Shown: positions 1 through 9,694, counted from the stretch's first letter. The stretch is DNA of 64,000 nt from Bacillota bacterium (GCA_023435895.1 JAEZLH010000004.1:171816-235815), one strand, 5' to 3'. The notes: generated by a model from the sequence alone, not told the origin. Numbers and translations: made by a program.

Positions 1-560
1 ACAGGTTAAGAAGTCAATATAATGTAGAGGACAAGCTGGTTATTGGTAATGTAGGTCGATTGGTATATCCTAAAAATCACGAGTTCCTCTTAAGAGCATT
101 TGCTCGTTCAATGGAAATCCGTGATGATTTGATTTTATTTATCGTAGGTGATGGACCGTTAGAAAAAGAACTGAAAAAAGTAACCATGGAGCTATGTATT
201 ACTGACCGTGTAATTTTTGCGGGCAATCAGAAAAATGTAAACGAGTATTATCAAATGTTTGATTTAATGGCATTGCCGTCTAGATTTGAGGGCTTACCGA
301 TTACTCTTGTAGAGGCACAAGCAGCAGGACTTCATTGTTTGGCAGCAGAGGATATTACGAAAGAAGTACAAATATCGGAATTGTTAACATATCTTCCTCT
401 TGATATTGATAAATGGTCTGAGCGCTTTGTAAATGCTAAAATAAATAATACCAGAATCGATAGGCAAGTAGTTGTTAAGAAAGCTGGATATGATATAAAA
501 CAGCAAATCACTGTTGTGGAAGATGAATACAAGAAGTCGATAACCAGGAGGTCTACCTAA
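1..560 (+). CDS. Glycosyltransferase family 4, C-terminal part (5' truncated by window)
   Basis: The reading frame is open from the first bases of the window, so the true start lies upstream; the TTG at 60 is only an internal codon. The visible ~186 residues are the nucleotide-sugar-binding half of a GT-B glycosyltransferase. They contain the GNVGRL...KNH entry strand, an FIVGDGPL strand, and the E-x7-E-type motif region FEGLPITLVEAQAAG that contacts the donor sugar nucleotide in GT4 enzymes. It probably transfers a sugar onto a surface glycan in the cytoplasm. It ends 47 bases before the next glycosyltransferase gene and belongs to the same operon-like cluster. The specific sugar cannot be inferred. 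Confidence 0.85.
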   Translation, partial: RLRSQYNVEDKLVIGNVGRLVYPKNHEFLLRAFARSMEIRDDLILFIVGDGPLEKELKKVTMELCITDRVIFAGNQKNVNEYYQMFDLMALPSRFEGLPITLVEAQAAGLHCLAAEDITKEVQISELLTYLPLDIDKWSERFVNAKINNTRIDRQVVVKKAGYDIKQQITVVEDEYKKSITRRST

Positions 561-611
561 ATGAAAGTAGTTATTTATAACGCCGGAAAAAGGATGAGTA
601 CAAGTCTATGA
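561..611 (+). CDS. Sixteen-codon mini-ORF between two glycosyltransferase genes
   Basis: It starts directly after the GT4 stop codon and in the same frame, with a strong AGGAGG site at about 545-550 and a 10-base spacer. Its stop overlaps the next start as ATGA (608-611), so it could couple translation into the downstream gene. The product, MKVVIYNAGKRMSTSL, resembles the first strand of the Rossmann-like tail found on its neighbours (for example IAIYGAGVVG). It may therefore be the remnant of a lost tail domain or simply a coupling peptide. Function unknown; no proof of expression. Confidence 0.35.
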   Translation: MKVVIYNAGKRMSTSL

Positions 612-1801
612 TTAAAAATATTGAACTTTCCATAATAGTTCCAGTGTATAATGCCGATAAATATTTACACCAATGTATAGAAAGTATTTTGAATCAGTCA
701 TTTCATAATTTTGAATTAATACTTGTAAATGATGGATCAACAGATTTATCTGGACAAATTTGTGATGAATATGCACGGATGGATAAAAGGGTACATGTTA
801 TACATAAGCGAAACGGTGGAAATACCAGTGCCAGAAGAGCTGGGCTGGATAGTGCAGAAGGTAATTATGTAGGATTTGTGGATAGTGATGATTGGATAGA
901 ACCTGAAATGTATGACCAACTGCTTCGCATTCAGAATCAAACGAATGCAGATATGGTATCATCCGGATATTATAGGTGTTATGAGAACTCGGAGTCCATT
1001 GTTCTTGATGATGTAGAGGATGGATATTATGATGCATCAAACTATAATGATATAATTAATGTGTTGTTGGGAACTTTTGATGGCAAAGATAAGCATATAA
1101 TAGCAAGCTTATGCTGCAAATTGTTCAAAAAGGGTATTATTCAAGAGGTGATGAAAAGGTTGCCGGATATAATACAATACGGAGAAGATTTGTATTGTAC
1201 CGTATCGGCTACTTTGAAATCAGAATCGATTTATGTATCACATAATGCATTTTATCATTACCGGATGCATGCAAATTCAATTGTTCACACCAAAGACGAC
1301 AGCTTTTTTATCAAGTTAAATCAACTGTTTTTAGGTATGAGAGATGAGATTGTAAAATATCCTGCCTATAAAGAGGTACTATTAAAGCAACTAGCATATA
1401 ACATTACAGATTCCTTAATAAAAGGGATTAATTATAGATTTGATTATGGGGTGGAGATTTCAGTCCCTGATTATTATCTACCTACGGATTTACTAGGTTC
1501 ATCAAAGAATATTGTCTTGTATGGGGCAGGAAAAGTCGGAAAAGAATATTATAAGGAGTTTTTAAATCATCCCGAATATAATCTTGTTGGCTGGGTTGAT
1601 AAAAATTATGAAGCATACTGCAGGGATGGTATGAGGATTATGCCAATTGAGCATATTTTGCAAGTGAATTATGACTTAATATTGCTTGGCACCATGTATG
1701 AGGGCATGGCAAATAGTATGACAGAGGTACTGCTGGAATTGGGTGTTGATAAAAAAAAGATTGTATGGTGTAAACCTAGGAGTGGTATAACATTACACTA
1801 A
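608..1801 (+). CDS. GT2 glycosyltransferase with C-terminal Rossmann-like module
   Basis: 397 residues. Residues ~5-210 are a GT-A family 2 glycosyltransferase domain: IIVPVYNADKYL nucleotide-binding strand, NDGSTD, and a DSDD metal-binding DxD-type motif near residue 97. Residues ~210-290 are an extended acceptor-side region. From about residue 297 a separate Rossmann-like module begins with IVLYGAGKVGKEYY, followed by a WVDKN strand end and a closing LGVDKKKIVW segment. The same type of tail recurs on seven other proteins downstream. The start overlaps the preceding mini-ORF by 4 bases (ATGA). Likely role: sugar transfer to a surface glycan in the cytoplasm; donor and acceptor unknown. Confidence 0.85.
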   Translation: MIKNIELSIIVPVYNADKYLHQCIESILNQSFHNFELILVNDGSTDLSGQICDEYARMDKRVHVIHKRNGGNTSARRAGLDSAEGNYVGFVDSDDWIEPEMYDQLLRIQNQTNADMVSSGYYRCYENSESIVLDDVEDGYYDASNYNDIINVLLGTFDGKDKHIIASLCCKLFKKGIIQEVMKRLPDIIQYGEDLYCTVSATLKSESIYVSHNAFYHYRMHANSIVHTKDDSFFIKLNQLFLGMRDEIVKYPAYKEVLLKQLAYNITDSLIKGINYRFDYGVEISVPDYYLPTDLLGSSKNIVLYGAGKVGKEYYKEFLNHPEYNLVGWVDKNYEAYCRDGMRIMPIEHILQVNYDLILLGTMYEGMANSMTEVLLELGVDKKKIVWCKPRSGITLH

Positions 1802-1829
1802 TTTGTATCTGACATTGGAGAGTATAAGG

Positions 1830-3377
1830 ATGAAGGTTGTTACAATGTATCTACCGCAGTTTCATAGAGTGAAAGAAAATGATGAGTGGTGGGAAGTAGG
1901 GTATACAGAATGGACCGCTGTAAAACGCGCAAAGAAACAGTTTGATAGTCATAATCAACCAAGAATACCATTAAACGAGAATTATTACAATCTACTTGAC
2001 CATGACGTAATGCTAAACCAGGCAATATTAATGGAGAATTACGGAATTGACGTTCAATGCTTTTATCATTATTGGTTTAAAGACGGAAGAAGAATACTAG
2101 AAAAACCAGCTGAGAATCTTCTTCAGTGGACGGATATTAATATGCCCTTTTGTTTTTGCTGGGCTAATGAGACTTGGGCAAGGACTTGGAGTGCAGTAAA
2201 AGATAAAAATACTTGGAATGATAATTATTCTGAATATGTGAAAGATTCAGGAAACGGAATTCTGATAGAACAAGACTATGGAGACGAGCTTGACTGGATT
2301 AATCATTTTAAGTATTTGCTTCCATTTTTTTGTGATGACAGATATATAAAGATTAATAATAAACCGGTCTTTTCATTTTATCAGAGTGATAAAATATTAT
2401 GTCTTAATGAGATGATAAAAACATGGGATAATCTTGCCAAAGTGAATGGTTTTGACGGAATTTATACAATAGGTGCAAATTGTGGCTTAGCTTCAAAACA
2501 TACATTGAATAAAATTCTGATTCATGAACCTCAAAATACCGCCGCACTGTTTAGGCATAGAGTTGATTACCACCCTGGAAAGCTTATTACTCACAATTAT
2601 AACGAGGTTTGGGAGGAACTCCTACGTTTTTCAGATCCAAGAGATAATGTTATATACGGCGGATTTGTAGGTTATGATGATTCCCCACGCCGTAGTTCGA
2701 ATGCCACAGTAATAGAAAATCAAACGCCGGAAGCGTTCAAAGAGTATTTTACCAGACTATTAGTTAAGAATTATAACAAAGGAAATGAGTTAGTATTTTT
2801 GAATGCTTGGAATGAATGGGGCGAAGGAATGTATCTGGAACCGGATGAAGATCAAGGTTATTCGTATCTTGCGGGTGTAAAGTATGCAAAAGATCATTTT
2901 GAAGCGAATGTCCATAGCTTTGAAAAAATAAAAGAACCAGAGGATACTTTTCAAATACAGGCCTTAAAGAAACAAAACGAGCGATATAAAAGTTATTGGG
3001 TCATATTAGATAATTGGCTTTGCTTGAAAGAAAATGGTGTAGAGTTTCAAGAATTTTTTATAAAAAGAGGGATTAAAACCATTGCGATTTATGGAATGGG
3101 AATGCTGGGGAAACATTTTTTTGCTGAAATGATAACAAGCGAAATTAAAGTGTTATATGGAATAGACCAGCAGGGACAAAATATTAGTAACAAACTCTCA
3201 ATTTATAGAATGGAAGAAGAGCTGCCCAGGGTAGATGCAGTGGTGGTCACGGTTTCATTCGGGTATGATGAAATAGTGGAGGATTTAAAGAATAAAGGTG
3301 TGTCACAAGTCTTCATGATAGGGGAAGTAATAGAGAGATTGAGTCTTGAGCAGGAACAAGAGGATAAGATACGATGA
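1830..3377 (+). CDS. WbsX / GH99-like protein with C-terminal Rossmann-like module
   Basis: About 515 residues. The start is placed at ATG 1830 because a GGAG site lies just upstream and the family begins with MYLPQFH; an in-frame TTG at 1803 would add nine residues. The first ~360 residues match the WbsX family (glycoside-hydrolase-99-like, found in O-antigen and cell-wall glycan clusters): YLPQFH, GYTEWTAV, CFYHYWF, FCWANETW and a C-terminal FLNAWNEWGEG motif. Whether these proteins are transferases or hydrolases is unsettled. Residues ~410-515 form the cluster's tail module (IAIYGMGMLGKHFF). It overlaps the next gene by about 32 bases, indicating cotranscription. Confidence 0.85.
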   Translation: MKVVTMYLPQFHRVKENDEWWEVGYTEWTAVKRAKKQFDSHNQPRIPLNENYYNLLDHDVMLNQAILMENYGIDVQCFYHYWFKDGRRILEKPAENLLQWTDINMPFCFCWANETWARTWSAVKDKNTWNDNYSEYVKDSGNGILIEQDYGDELDWINHFKYLLPFFCDDRYIKINNKPVFSFYQSDKILCLNEMIKTWDNLAKVNGFDGIYTIGANCGLASKHTLNKILIHEPQNTAALFRHRVDYHPGKLITHNYNEVWEELLRFSDPRDNVIYGGFVGYDDSPRRSSNATVIENQTPEAFKEYFTRLLVKNYNKGNELVFLNAWNEWGEGMYLEPDEDQGYSYLAGVKYAKDHFEANVHSFEKIKEPEDTFQIQALKKQNERYKSYWVILDNWLCLKENGVEFQEFFIKRGIKTIAIYGMGMLGKHFFAEMITSEIKVLYGIDQQGQNISNKLSIYRMEEELPRVDAVVVTVSFGYDEIVEDLKNKGVSQVFMIGEVIERLSLEQEQEDKIR

Positions 3378-4296
3378 GGTGCTTGAATTGGAGAATATTA
3401 GAGTCGGGAATGTTGAGCTGAATATGCAGTACTACTCGGGAGTAGATGAGTATACGGATGGCGATGTAGAGGATGTTCTTTTAAAGTATGTAAAATCAGA
3501 GAAGGATCTGGAAAAGGTATGTTTTAATACAGAAGAATTCGCAATATACTATCATCTTTCAAAAGAAAGACATTTGATTGTGGAACCCATGGAAATAGGG
3601 AGAAAAGAGTCTGTTTTAGAAATAGGCTCCGGATGTGGGGCAATAACAGGGGCTTTGGCTAGTAGAGCAAGTAGGGTTGACTGTATAGACTTATCAAAAA
3701 GAAGGTCATTAATCAATGCATACAGACACAAGGAGCAAGATAATATAAAAATTTATGTAGGAAATTATGAAGATATCATACTGACGCAAAAGTATGATGT
3801 CATTACATTGATTGGCGTGTTTGAATATGCAAATTATTATATTCATTCTCAAAAACCATATATAGATTTCTTAATGAGCGTTCGTGAAAAGATGGAAGAT
3901 AACGCAAGAGTATACATTGCCATAGAAAACAGGCTGGGTGCAAAATATTTTGCAGGCTGCAAAGAAGATCATAATGGGAATGAGTTTAGCGGAATAGAAG
4001 GTTATATTGGGGATAAGGGTGCAAGAACGTTTTCGTACTATGAGTTATGTGATATATTTTCTCAGTCAGGGTTTGAAGATTATCGCTTCTATTTTCCATT
4101 TCCAGATTATAAGTTTCCGATTAGGACTTATTCGGAAGAATATTTGCCGTCAAGAGGAAGTAAATTGCCGAAAGGAAGCAACTATTATGTGTCACGAATA
4201 GAAACGTTTGATGAAACTAATTTCTGGGATTCCATTGCTCACAAAGAAGAATTCCGAATGTTCGCTAATTCGTTTTTGGTAGAATTGAGAAAGTAG
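3346..4296 (+). CDS. SAM-dependent methyltransferase
   Basis: Class I methyltransferase fold. The SAM-binding loop VLEIGSGCGAITGAL lies near residues 88-102, with an acidic strand (VDCIDLS) after it and VITLIGVFEYA as motif II. The C-terminal third (NRLGAKYFAGC, then FSYYEL, then FYFPFPDYKFP) is shared with the N-terminal domain of the fusion protein at 9741-12065. Initiation is uncertain: TTG 3346 overlaps the upstream gene by 32 bases, while GTG 3379 and TTG 3388 (the latter 8 bases after a GAGG) are reasonable alternatives. It lacks the Rossmann tail, but the next gene, 6 bases away, carries one. Likely methylates a sugar or sugar phosphate. Confidence 0.8.
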   Translation: MSRNKRIRYDEVLELENIRVGNVELNMQYYSGVDEYTDGDVEDVLLKYVKSEKDLEKVCFNTEEFAIYYHLSKERHLIVEPMEIGRKESVLEIGSGCGAITGALASRASRVDCIDLSKRRSLINAYRHKEQDNIKIYVGNYEDIILTQKYDVITLIGVFEYANYYIHSQKPYIDFLMSVREKMEDNARVYIAIENRLGAKYFAGCKEDHNGNEFSGIEGYIGDKGARTFSYYELCDIFSQSGFEDYRFYFPFPDYKFPIRTYSEEYLPSRGSKLPKGSNYYVSRIETFDETNFWDSIAHKEEFRMFANSFLVELRK

Positions 4297-4302
4297 GAAA
4301 GA

Positions 4303-5394
4303 ATGAAACTATTATATTGCCAGGGATCAATTAATCGAAAAAAAGAATATCAGGTTATTACCCGGATTGAAATGGAGGACAAGAGAAAGTTTGTCCGAAA
4401 AAGGGCGGTCTATGAGGAGGGAGCAAAGCATGTACTCCAAACCTATAAGAACGAGCAGATTATGAAGCTGACACATGCTGATATTATTCCGGTGAGTATC
4501 ATTGATGAGAAAAATATGGAAATTGTCACTCCATACATTGAAGGGAAAACCATTGGAGAATTACTGAGAGTAGCGTTGTGCGAGGATAACACGCGAGAAG
4601 TAAAAAATATTTTGACAATATGGAAGAAAGCAATAATAGGGAATCACAATCTATGTACGTTCCATATGACAGAAGAGTTTTCAGAGGTATTCGGAAAAAT
4701 TGATTTGCCAGAAGGAGTTCAGGCTCTAAAAGTAGCAAATTTTGATGCAATTGCCTCGAATATAATGATACAAGAGGACGGAACGGTCCAATGTATAGAC
4801 TTAGAATGGGTATTCAGTTTTCCTGTACCATTAGATTTTTTGTTGTACAGGGTAATGAATGATTTTTACCTGGATAATTCTGATGTGTGTAGATTAGAAG
4901 AGTTGATTCGTGAGATAGGCATTGATACGACTTATGAAAACCTTTATATAGATGGAATAAAATCATTCGTAAAATATGTATTTCACGATGAAAAAAGAGA
5001 TATTAGCTATCTTGAATTCGGTCACCTTTTTTTAAAGCCCCAAATTGCTTCTCGGTTTGGTGTTGGAAGTTCTAATTACGCTTTTCCATCAGAGGTAGAG
5101 AAAAAATATAAACGAATCGCTATTTACGGTGCAGGCGTGGTTGGCCAAAGCTATACTGCTTATATTAATAATGTTACTAGTATGGATTTGGTGGGTTGGG
5201 CAGACAAGAAGTTCGAGTTATACAAAAAGCGAGGAATGGATATTAATGCACCGTCAGAATTGTTGGCTATGAATTTTGAGGTCTTGCTTATTGCAGTTGC
5301 AAAAGAGGAAGTTATGAAAGAAATAAAGGAAGAATTAGTGGTGATGGGTGTTGATGAAAATAAAATATACTGGAGTAAACCAGTCAGAGTGTAA
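4303..5394 (+). CDS. Kinase-like (phosphotransferase-fold) protein with Rossmann-like module
   Basis: 363 residues. Residues ~10-255 resemble a small-molecule kinase of the protein-kinase-like fold: a lysine-bearing RKFVRKRAVYEEG segment, a VTPYIEGKT hinge, and NFDAIASNIMIQ...CIDLEW, which fits the catalytic-loop Asn and metal-binding Asp. Residues ~268-363 are the Rossmann-like tail (IAIYGAGVVGQSY ... WADKK). The methyltransferase before it plus this protein correspond in order to the first three domains of the fusion at 9741-12065. The two genes are 6 bases apart and probably act together. Substrate unknown; the assignment is by motif pattern only. Confidence 0.6.
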   Translation: MKLLYCQGSINRKKEYQVITRIEMEDKRKFVRKRAVYEEGAKHVLQTYKNEQIMKLTHADIIPVSIIDEKNMEIVTPYIEGKTIGELLRVALCEDNTREVKNILTIWKKAIIGNHNLCTFHMTEEFSEVFGKIDLPEGVQALKVANFDAIASNIMIQEDGTVQCIDLEWVFSFPVPLDFLLYRVMNDFYLDNSDVCRLEELIREIGIDTTYENLYIDGIKSFVKYVFHDEKRDISYLEFGHLFLKPQIASRFGVGSSNYAFPSEVEKKYKRIAIYGAGVVGQSYTAYINNVTSMDLVGWADKKFELYKKRGMDINAPSELLAMNFEVLLIAVAKEEVMKEIKEELVVMGVDENKIYWSKPVRV

Positions 5395-6913
5395 AAAAAT
5401 AATTTTCAATGATGATGGATATATTATTTCCGATATTGTGAATCATATCTGTCTTTCCAGCGGAAAGCAGGCTATCTATGCCCAAAACGCCAAAAGTAAA
5501 TTCTTACAAGGGATACTACCGGGGATTGCGGTTAAAGATCACAACGAATTAAGCCAGCAAGTTAAAGAGGGTCTATGCTATCTTGAAATTGAGTCGGAAA
5601 TAGAATATGAAGAATTGCAAGAATCAGGCATGTTAAAGGATTGTTGCAATGATTATATAATCTATTGCAAAACAGTAAGCAGGAAAGCAAAGATAGATAA
5701 TTTATATCCGCTTGATAGGATTAGCTCTTTGGAGGGTGGAGTGATTCTGATCGGTAAGACTTTTTCTTTTCATGAAAGAAAGATACCTGAGGATTTTAGC
5801 GTAATAGCGATTGTTCATTGCTACAATGAGGCGGATATAATCGGAACTACGATTAACTATTTGCTAAACCAAGGGATTGATGTTTATTTGATTGATAACT
5901 GGTCGGACGATGGTACTGAAGAAATTATCAATGATTTTGTAGTAAGGTTTCCGGATAGGATCAAATTCGAGAAGTTCCCTTTAAATGGGAAGAATGATTA
6001 TTGTGATTTATACCATCAGTTAGAACGTACCGAACAACTGGCAGTAAGTGAAAAGTATAATTGGTTTATGCATTATGATGCCGATGAGATTCATGTATCT
6101 CCTTGGTCTGGAACTACATTAAGGGAGGCCATATACCAGATTGACCGACTGGGATATACCACAATAGATAATACGGTAATCGATTTTAAACTGACACAAT
6201 CCAATATGGATGAAAATATATTTGCCAAAGACACATACTTTGATTATGGTCATAGGAGCGCCCATTTTAGACAAAGAAAAACGTGGAAGAAATGCGAAGA
6301 GATAGAGTTAAAATCCTCTGGGGGACATATGGCACGTGTTCCGGGTAATAGAACCTTTCCATTGAATATTCTTAACAGACATTATCCATTAAGAAGCTTA
6401 GAGCAAGCTGAGCGCAAGATATTCAGGGACAGGAAGCCTAGATTTGAGAAGGAGCAGCAGGAGAGAGGATGGCATGGACATTACAACAGCATTCAGAGCA
6501 AAAATGAATTAATGAATGATGCAAAGCATCTGCTGCTTTGGGATCTGGAAACCTATCATAAGTACTATGTAGCATCGTTCTTAACCTGCGGCATCAAACG
6601 AGCAGTCCGAACGGATTTATTAAAACTGGATAGGTTGGCAAATAAGAAAATTGCCATATACGGCGCTGGGGTAATAGGAACTGAGGTGTTTTTGTATTTA
6701 TACCGATTATGCGAAATTGCCATCTGGGTTGATAGGGATTGGGATAAAGTCGGCAATCGTTTTTTTACCAAGATAGATTCGGTGGAAAAACTTTCAGAAG
6801 AAGAATTTGACATTTGTGTTATTGCAAACGCAAAAAGCGAGATACAGCAAAGTATAGTTAATTATCTTATGGAAATAGGTTTGGATAAAGAGAAAATTAT
6901 AGTATTTCCATAA
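5354..6913 (+). CDS. GT2-like glycosyltransferase with N-terminal extension and Rossmann-like module
   Basis: ATG 5354 was chosen; GTG 5348 is two codons upstream. It overlaps the preceding gene by 41 bases. Residues 1-~145 are an extra domain without an obvious family. Residues ~150-400 are a GT-A glycosyltransferase of the type with AIVHCYNEADII, an IDNWSDDGT loop and a catalytic-site HYDADE motif, followed by a conserved NRHYPLRS segment. From ~430 the cluster's tail module follows (IAIYGAGVIGTEVF ... VDRDWDKVG). Likely a cytoplasmic transferase in glycan assembly. Confidence 0.75.
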   Translation: MKIKYTGVNQSECKKIIFNDDGYIISDIVNHICLSSGKQAIYAQNAKSKFLQGILPGIAVKDHNELSQQVKEGLCYLEIESEIEYEELQESGMLKDCCNDYIIYCKTVSRKAKIDNLYPLDRISSLEGGVILIGKTFSFHERKIPEDFSVIAIVHCYNEADIIGTTINYLLNQGIDVYLIDNWSDDGTEEIINDFVVRFPDRIKFEKFPLNGKNDYCDLYHQLERTEQLAVSEKYNWFMHYDADEIHVSPWSGTTLREAIYQIDRLGYTTIDNTVIDFKLTQSNMDENIFAKDTYFDYGHRSAHFRQRKTWKKCEEIELKSSGGHMARVPGNRTFPLNILNRHYPLRSLEQAERKIFRDRKPRFEKEQQERGWHGHYNSIQSKNELMNDAKHLLLWDLETYHKYYVASFLTCGIKRAVRTDLLKLDRLANKKIAIYGAGVIGTEVFLYLYRLCEIAIWVDRDWDKVGNRFFTKIDSVEKLSEEEFDICVIANAKSEIQQSIVNYLMEIGLDKEKIIVFP

Positions 6914-6933
6914 AATATGGTACAACGAAAGGG

Positions 6934-8304
6934 GTGATTTATCTGAGTAACATTAAAGTATCTGTGATTATTCCAATGCTTAATTCTATAGCATATCTTG
7001 AGGAGTGTTTAAACAGTGTTTGCTCACAATCTCTGACCGAAATAGAGATACTTTGTGTTGATGCAGGTTCTTCAGACGGTACCATGGAATTGGTAAACTC
7101 CTATGCAAAAAAGGATACTAGGATGAAATTGATTCATTCTGAAGTGAAGAGCTATGGAGTTCAGATTAATATAGGAATTGAGAATGCAATAGGAGAATAC
7201 ATTGGGATAGTAGAATCGGATGATTATGTTTCATCCCGCATGTTTCAAAATTTATATGAAAAAGCAATAAAATTCAATCTGGATTTTGTTAAAGGAGGAT
7301 ATGTTCAATTTGGGAACATAGGAACAGACCGATTTGAAGAGAAAAGCTTTAAAAGGGATAATATCTTAGGCCAGTTTATTGATTTGAATAAGCAACCGGA
7401 ATATCGCTTATTTGACCCGGTTCATATTTGGACAGGAGTATACAAAAGAAGCTTTTTGAAGGAAAAAAATATCACACTGAATAATACCCCCGGTGCGTCT
7501 TACCAGGATACAAGTTTTTCTATACTTGTTAGTGCTTTTGCAGATAATTGTATATATGTTGACGATTGCGATTATTATTATCGTATTGACAATGTCAATT
7601 CTTCCGTTAAATCTGACACAAAATCATGTTGCATTGCAGATGAATATAAATATGTTATTAACGAGTTAAATAAACATAAAAATATTTCAACAGGCTTTAA
7701 AAATCAAATACAAAGGTACAAGTTGACAAGTTATTTTTGGAACTATAAAAGACTTTCCTCTGAGGGTAAAAGAATTTTTTTAGGCTGTATTGCTTCGGAA
7801 ATGGAGGAATATACTCCCCTCTTTGCGAATCTTACAGAGGAAGAAAAAAGAAAAGTATATTATTTAACCGGTGCGGAAAGAGAAAAGGAATTTTTGGAGT
7901 TGGAACATCAAAAATATACTATTTTGAAGTTTGCAAAAGAGCTGATAGAGAATAATAAAACATGTGTCTGCGTAACTGCTGGACAGTATGCGAAGAAGTT
8001 TATCCAGATTCAGCATATTTTTGGAGCGAAACTAATTGAAGCTGTTTGTGACAATAATCAGGTTGAAATTGTACAGGATGGTTGTAAATATCAAGTAATG
8101 ACTGTGAAAGATGCGATTAGTAAATATTCTGATTTTCCTTATGTTATTGCAAATAAAAATCATTATGAGGATATTAAAAACCAGCTTAATTCTTTGGGAA
8201 TAGAAGATAGTCAAATAGTGAGAGCAGATAGCTTTCCGTCATTTGGAGAAGTGATAGAATTCTATAAAGAAATTGATTGGAAGGAAAAAACGAATGAAAC
8301 ATAA
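6934..8304 (+). CDS. GT2 glycosyltransferase with diverged Rossmann-like tail
   Basis: 456 residues. The GT-A domain at 1-~230 has VIIPMLNSIAYLEECL, DAGSSDGT and an ESDD metal-binding motif. It is closely similar in layout to the next protein. The tail from ~342 (CVCVTAGQYAKKF) has lost the typical GxGxxG glycines but keeps the downstream CDNN turn and LGIEDSQIV end. The start is uncertain. An almost ideal ribosome binding site (AAAGGGGTGAT, 6928-6938) overlaps the GTG at 6934, and the in-frame codon at correct spacing is CTG 6943, so initiation could occur there. Confidence 0.8.
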   Translation: MIYLSNIKVSVIIPMLNSIAYLEECLNSVCSQSLTEIEILCVDAGSSDGTMELVNSYAKKDTRMKLIHSEVKSYGVQINIGIENAIGEYIGIVESDDYVSSRMFQNLYEKAIKFNLDFVKGGYVQFGNIGTDRFEEKSFKRDNILGQFIDLNKQPEYRLFDPVHIWTGVYKRSFLKEKNITLNNTPGASYQDTSFSILVSAFADNCIYVDDCDYYYRIDNVNSSVKSDTKSCCIADEYKYVINELNKHKNISTGFKNQIQRYKLTSYFWNYKRLSSEGKRIFLGCIASEMEEYTPLFANLTEEEKRKVYYLTGAEREKEFLELEHQKYTILKFAKELIENNKTCVCVTAGQYAKKFIQIQHIFGAKLIEAVCDNNQVEIVQDGCKYQVMTVKDAISKYSDFPYVIANKNHYEDIKNQLNSLGIEDSQIVRADSFPSFGEVIEFYKEIDWKEKTNET

Positions 8305-9694
8305 CTGTAAAGTATCAGTGATTATGCCGAGCCTAAATGTAGCAAAATACATAGATCAATGCATTTCTTCGGTTGTAAATCAAACATTAAGAGAAATTGA
8401 AATCATATGTATAGATGCCGGCTCAACAGATGGAACGCTTGAAATTCTTGAAAAGTATGCTTCACATGATGATAGAATTACGATAATGAATTCGGAAAAA
8501 AGAAGTTATGGTTATCAGATGAATTTGGGAATTGAAGCAGCAAAAGGTGAATATATCGGAATTGTAGAAACGGATGATATAGCGGAACCTCATATGTTCG
8601 AGGTGCTTTATCATGCAGGGGAAGATAAAAAGGCAGACTATATTAAGGGCAATGCCTTACAGTTTTATGAGAAGGAAGGTAAGGGAAAGTATACGCTACC
8701 GCATATTCCTTATTCGGGTTTGAAAGATTGCAAAGCGGATTATAAAGAAACCGATCCATCAAAGGATTCGGAGATATTTGTTACAGATAATTTTCTATGG
8801 AATGGAATTTATAGAAGCGAGTTTATAAAAAATATTAAGTTCAATGAGACCCCCGGTGCTGCTTTTCAAGATATCAGTGTACTTTTTAAAATATGTTGTA
8901 CCGCAAAAGAAGCCATTTATGTAAACAAGAATGTATATTTATATCGTCAGGATAATTTAAATGCATCTTCCTACAACAAAAAAAGTCTTGTTTATACGAA
9001 TGGAGAGTATGGACGTATTATAAAGGATTTTCTTTACGGAGTTTCAGAGGATTGGGTGAAAATATGCTATAAGAAAATGGTATTGTTAACACTGAATCGT
9101 TTTGATGAAATGGTGTCGTCAGCCAACTATTGGACGGAATCGGAAGATGGAGTCTTGGGGATACAGGAAAAGCTTAAGTATGCCTTGAAGCAGAAAATTT
9201 TTTCAGAAAAAGATTTTTCAGAATCTCAATGGAATAGAATTCAGATGTTTATTGATAACCCACGAAAATTGTTTGAATCCGATTATGAGTACCATATGAA
9301 AAAGGTAAGTTACATTCATAACTTAAGAGAGAAGATTGGAGATAAGCAATATATTATTTTTGGATTCGGAAATTGGGGTGTATATTTAGACGAATTATTT
9401 CACTTGCATTATGGAATATCACCAAAAGCCTTCTGGGATAATTCATCAGCTAAATGGGGTAGGAATGAAAAAGGGGTTCCCGTTGAAAAGCCGGATAGGG
9501 TAGAAAATCGCAATACTTTATTTATAATTACGAATAAGATGCATTCGAAAGAGATTAGAGAACAACTTTTAGAGCTTGGAGCGTATCCAGAGCAAATGCT
9601 AGATTTCACAGTGGAATGGACGGATACTAGATTATACCGATCTGTAGAATGCTTTCAGAAACTTAAAAACGCTCAAAATAATTTGACTGATTAA
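8294..9694 (+). CDS. GT2 glycosyltransferase with C-terminal Rossmann-like module
   Basis: 466 residues. The start is ATG 8294, preceded by GGAAGG at 9-base spacing and overlapping the upstream gene by 11 bases. The GT-A domain (VIMPSLNVAKYIDQCI, DAGSTDGT, ETDD) is paralogous to the preceding protein; both contain an F/LNxTPGA segment followed by a QD motif about 190 residues in. Residues ~350-450 are the Rossmann-like tail (YIIFGFGNWGVYL ... FWDNSSAKWG ... LLELGAYPEQML). Two adjacent GT2 paralogues suggest a local duplication and addition of two different sugars. It is followed after 46 bases by the fusion gene. Confidence 0.82.
   Translation: MKHNCKVSVIMPSLNVAKYIDQCISSVVNQTLREIEIICIDAGSTDGTLEILEKYASHDDRITIMNSEKRSYGYQMNLGIEAAKGEYIGIVETDDIAEPHMFEVLYHAGEDKKADYIKGNALQFYEKEGKGKYTLPHIPYSGLKDCKADYKETDPSKDSEIFVTDNFLWNGIYRSEFIKNIKFNETPGAAFQDISVLFKICCTAKEAIYVNKNVYLYRQDNLNASSYNKKSLVYTNGEYGRIIKDFLYGVSEDWVKICYKKMVLLTLNRFDEMVSSANYWTESEDGVLGIQEKLKYALKQKIFSEKDFSESQWNRIQMFIDNPRKLFESDYEYHMKKVSYIHNLREKIGDKQYIIFGFGNWGVYLDELFHLHYGISPKAFWDNSSAKWGRNEKGVPVEKPDRVENRNTLFIITNKMHSKEIREQLLELGAYPEQMLDFTVEWTDTRLYRSVECFQKLKNAQNNLTD

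Noticed and set aside
1803..1829. TTG start for the WbsX-like protein
   Set aside because: Directly after the previous stop with no ribosome binding site; ATG 1830 fits the family N-terminus.
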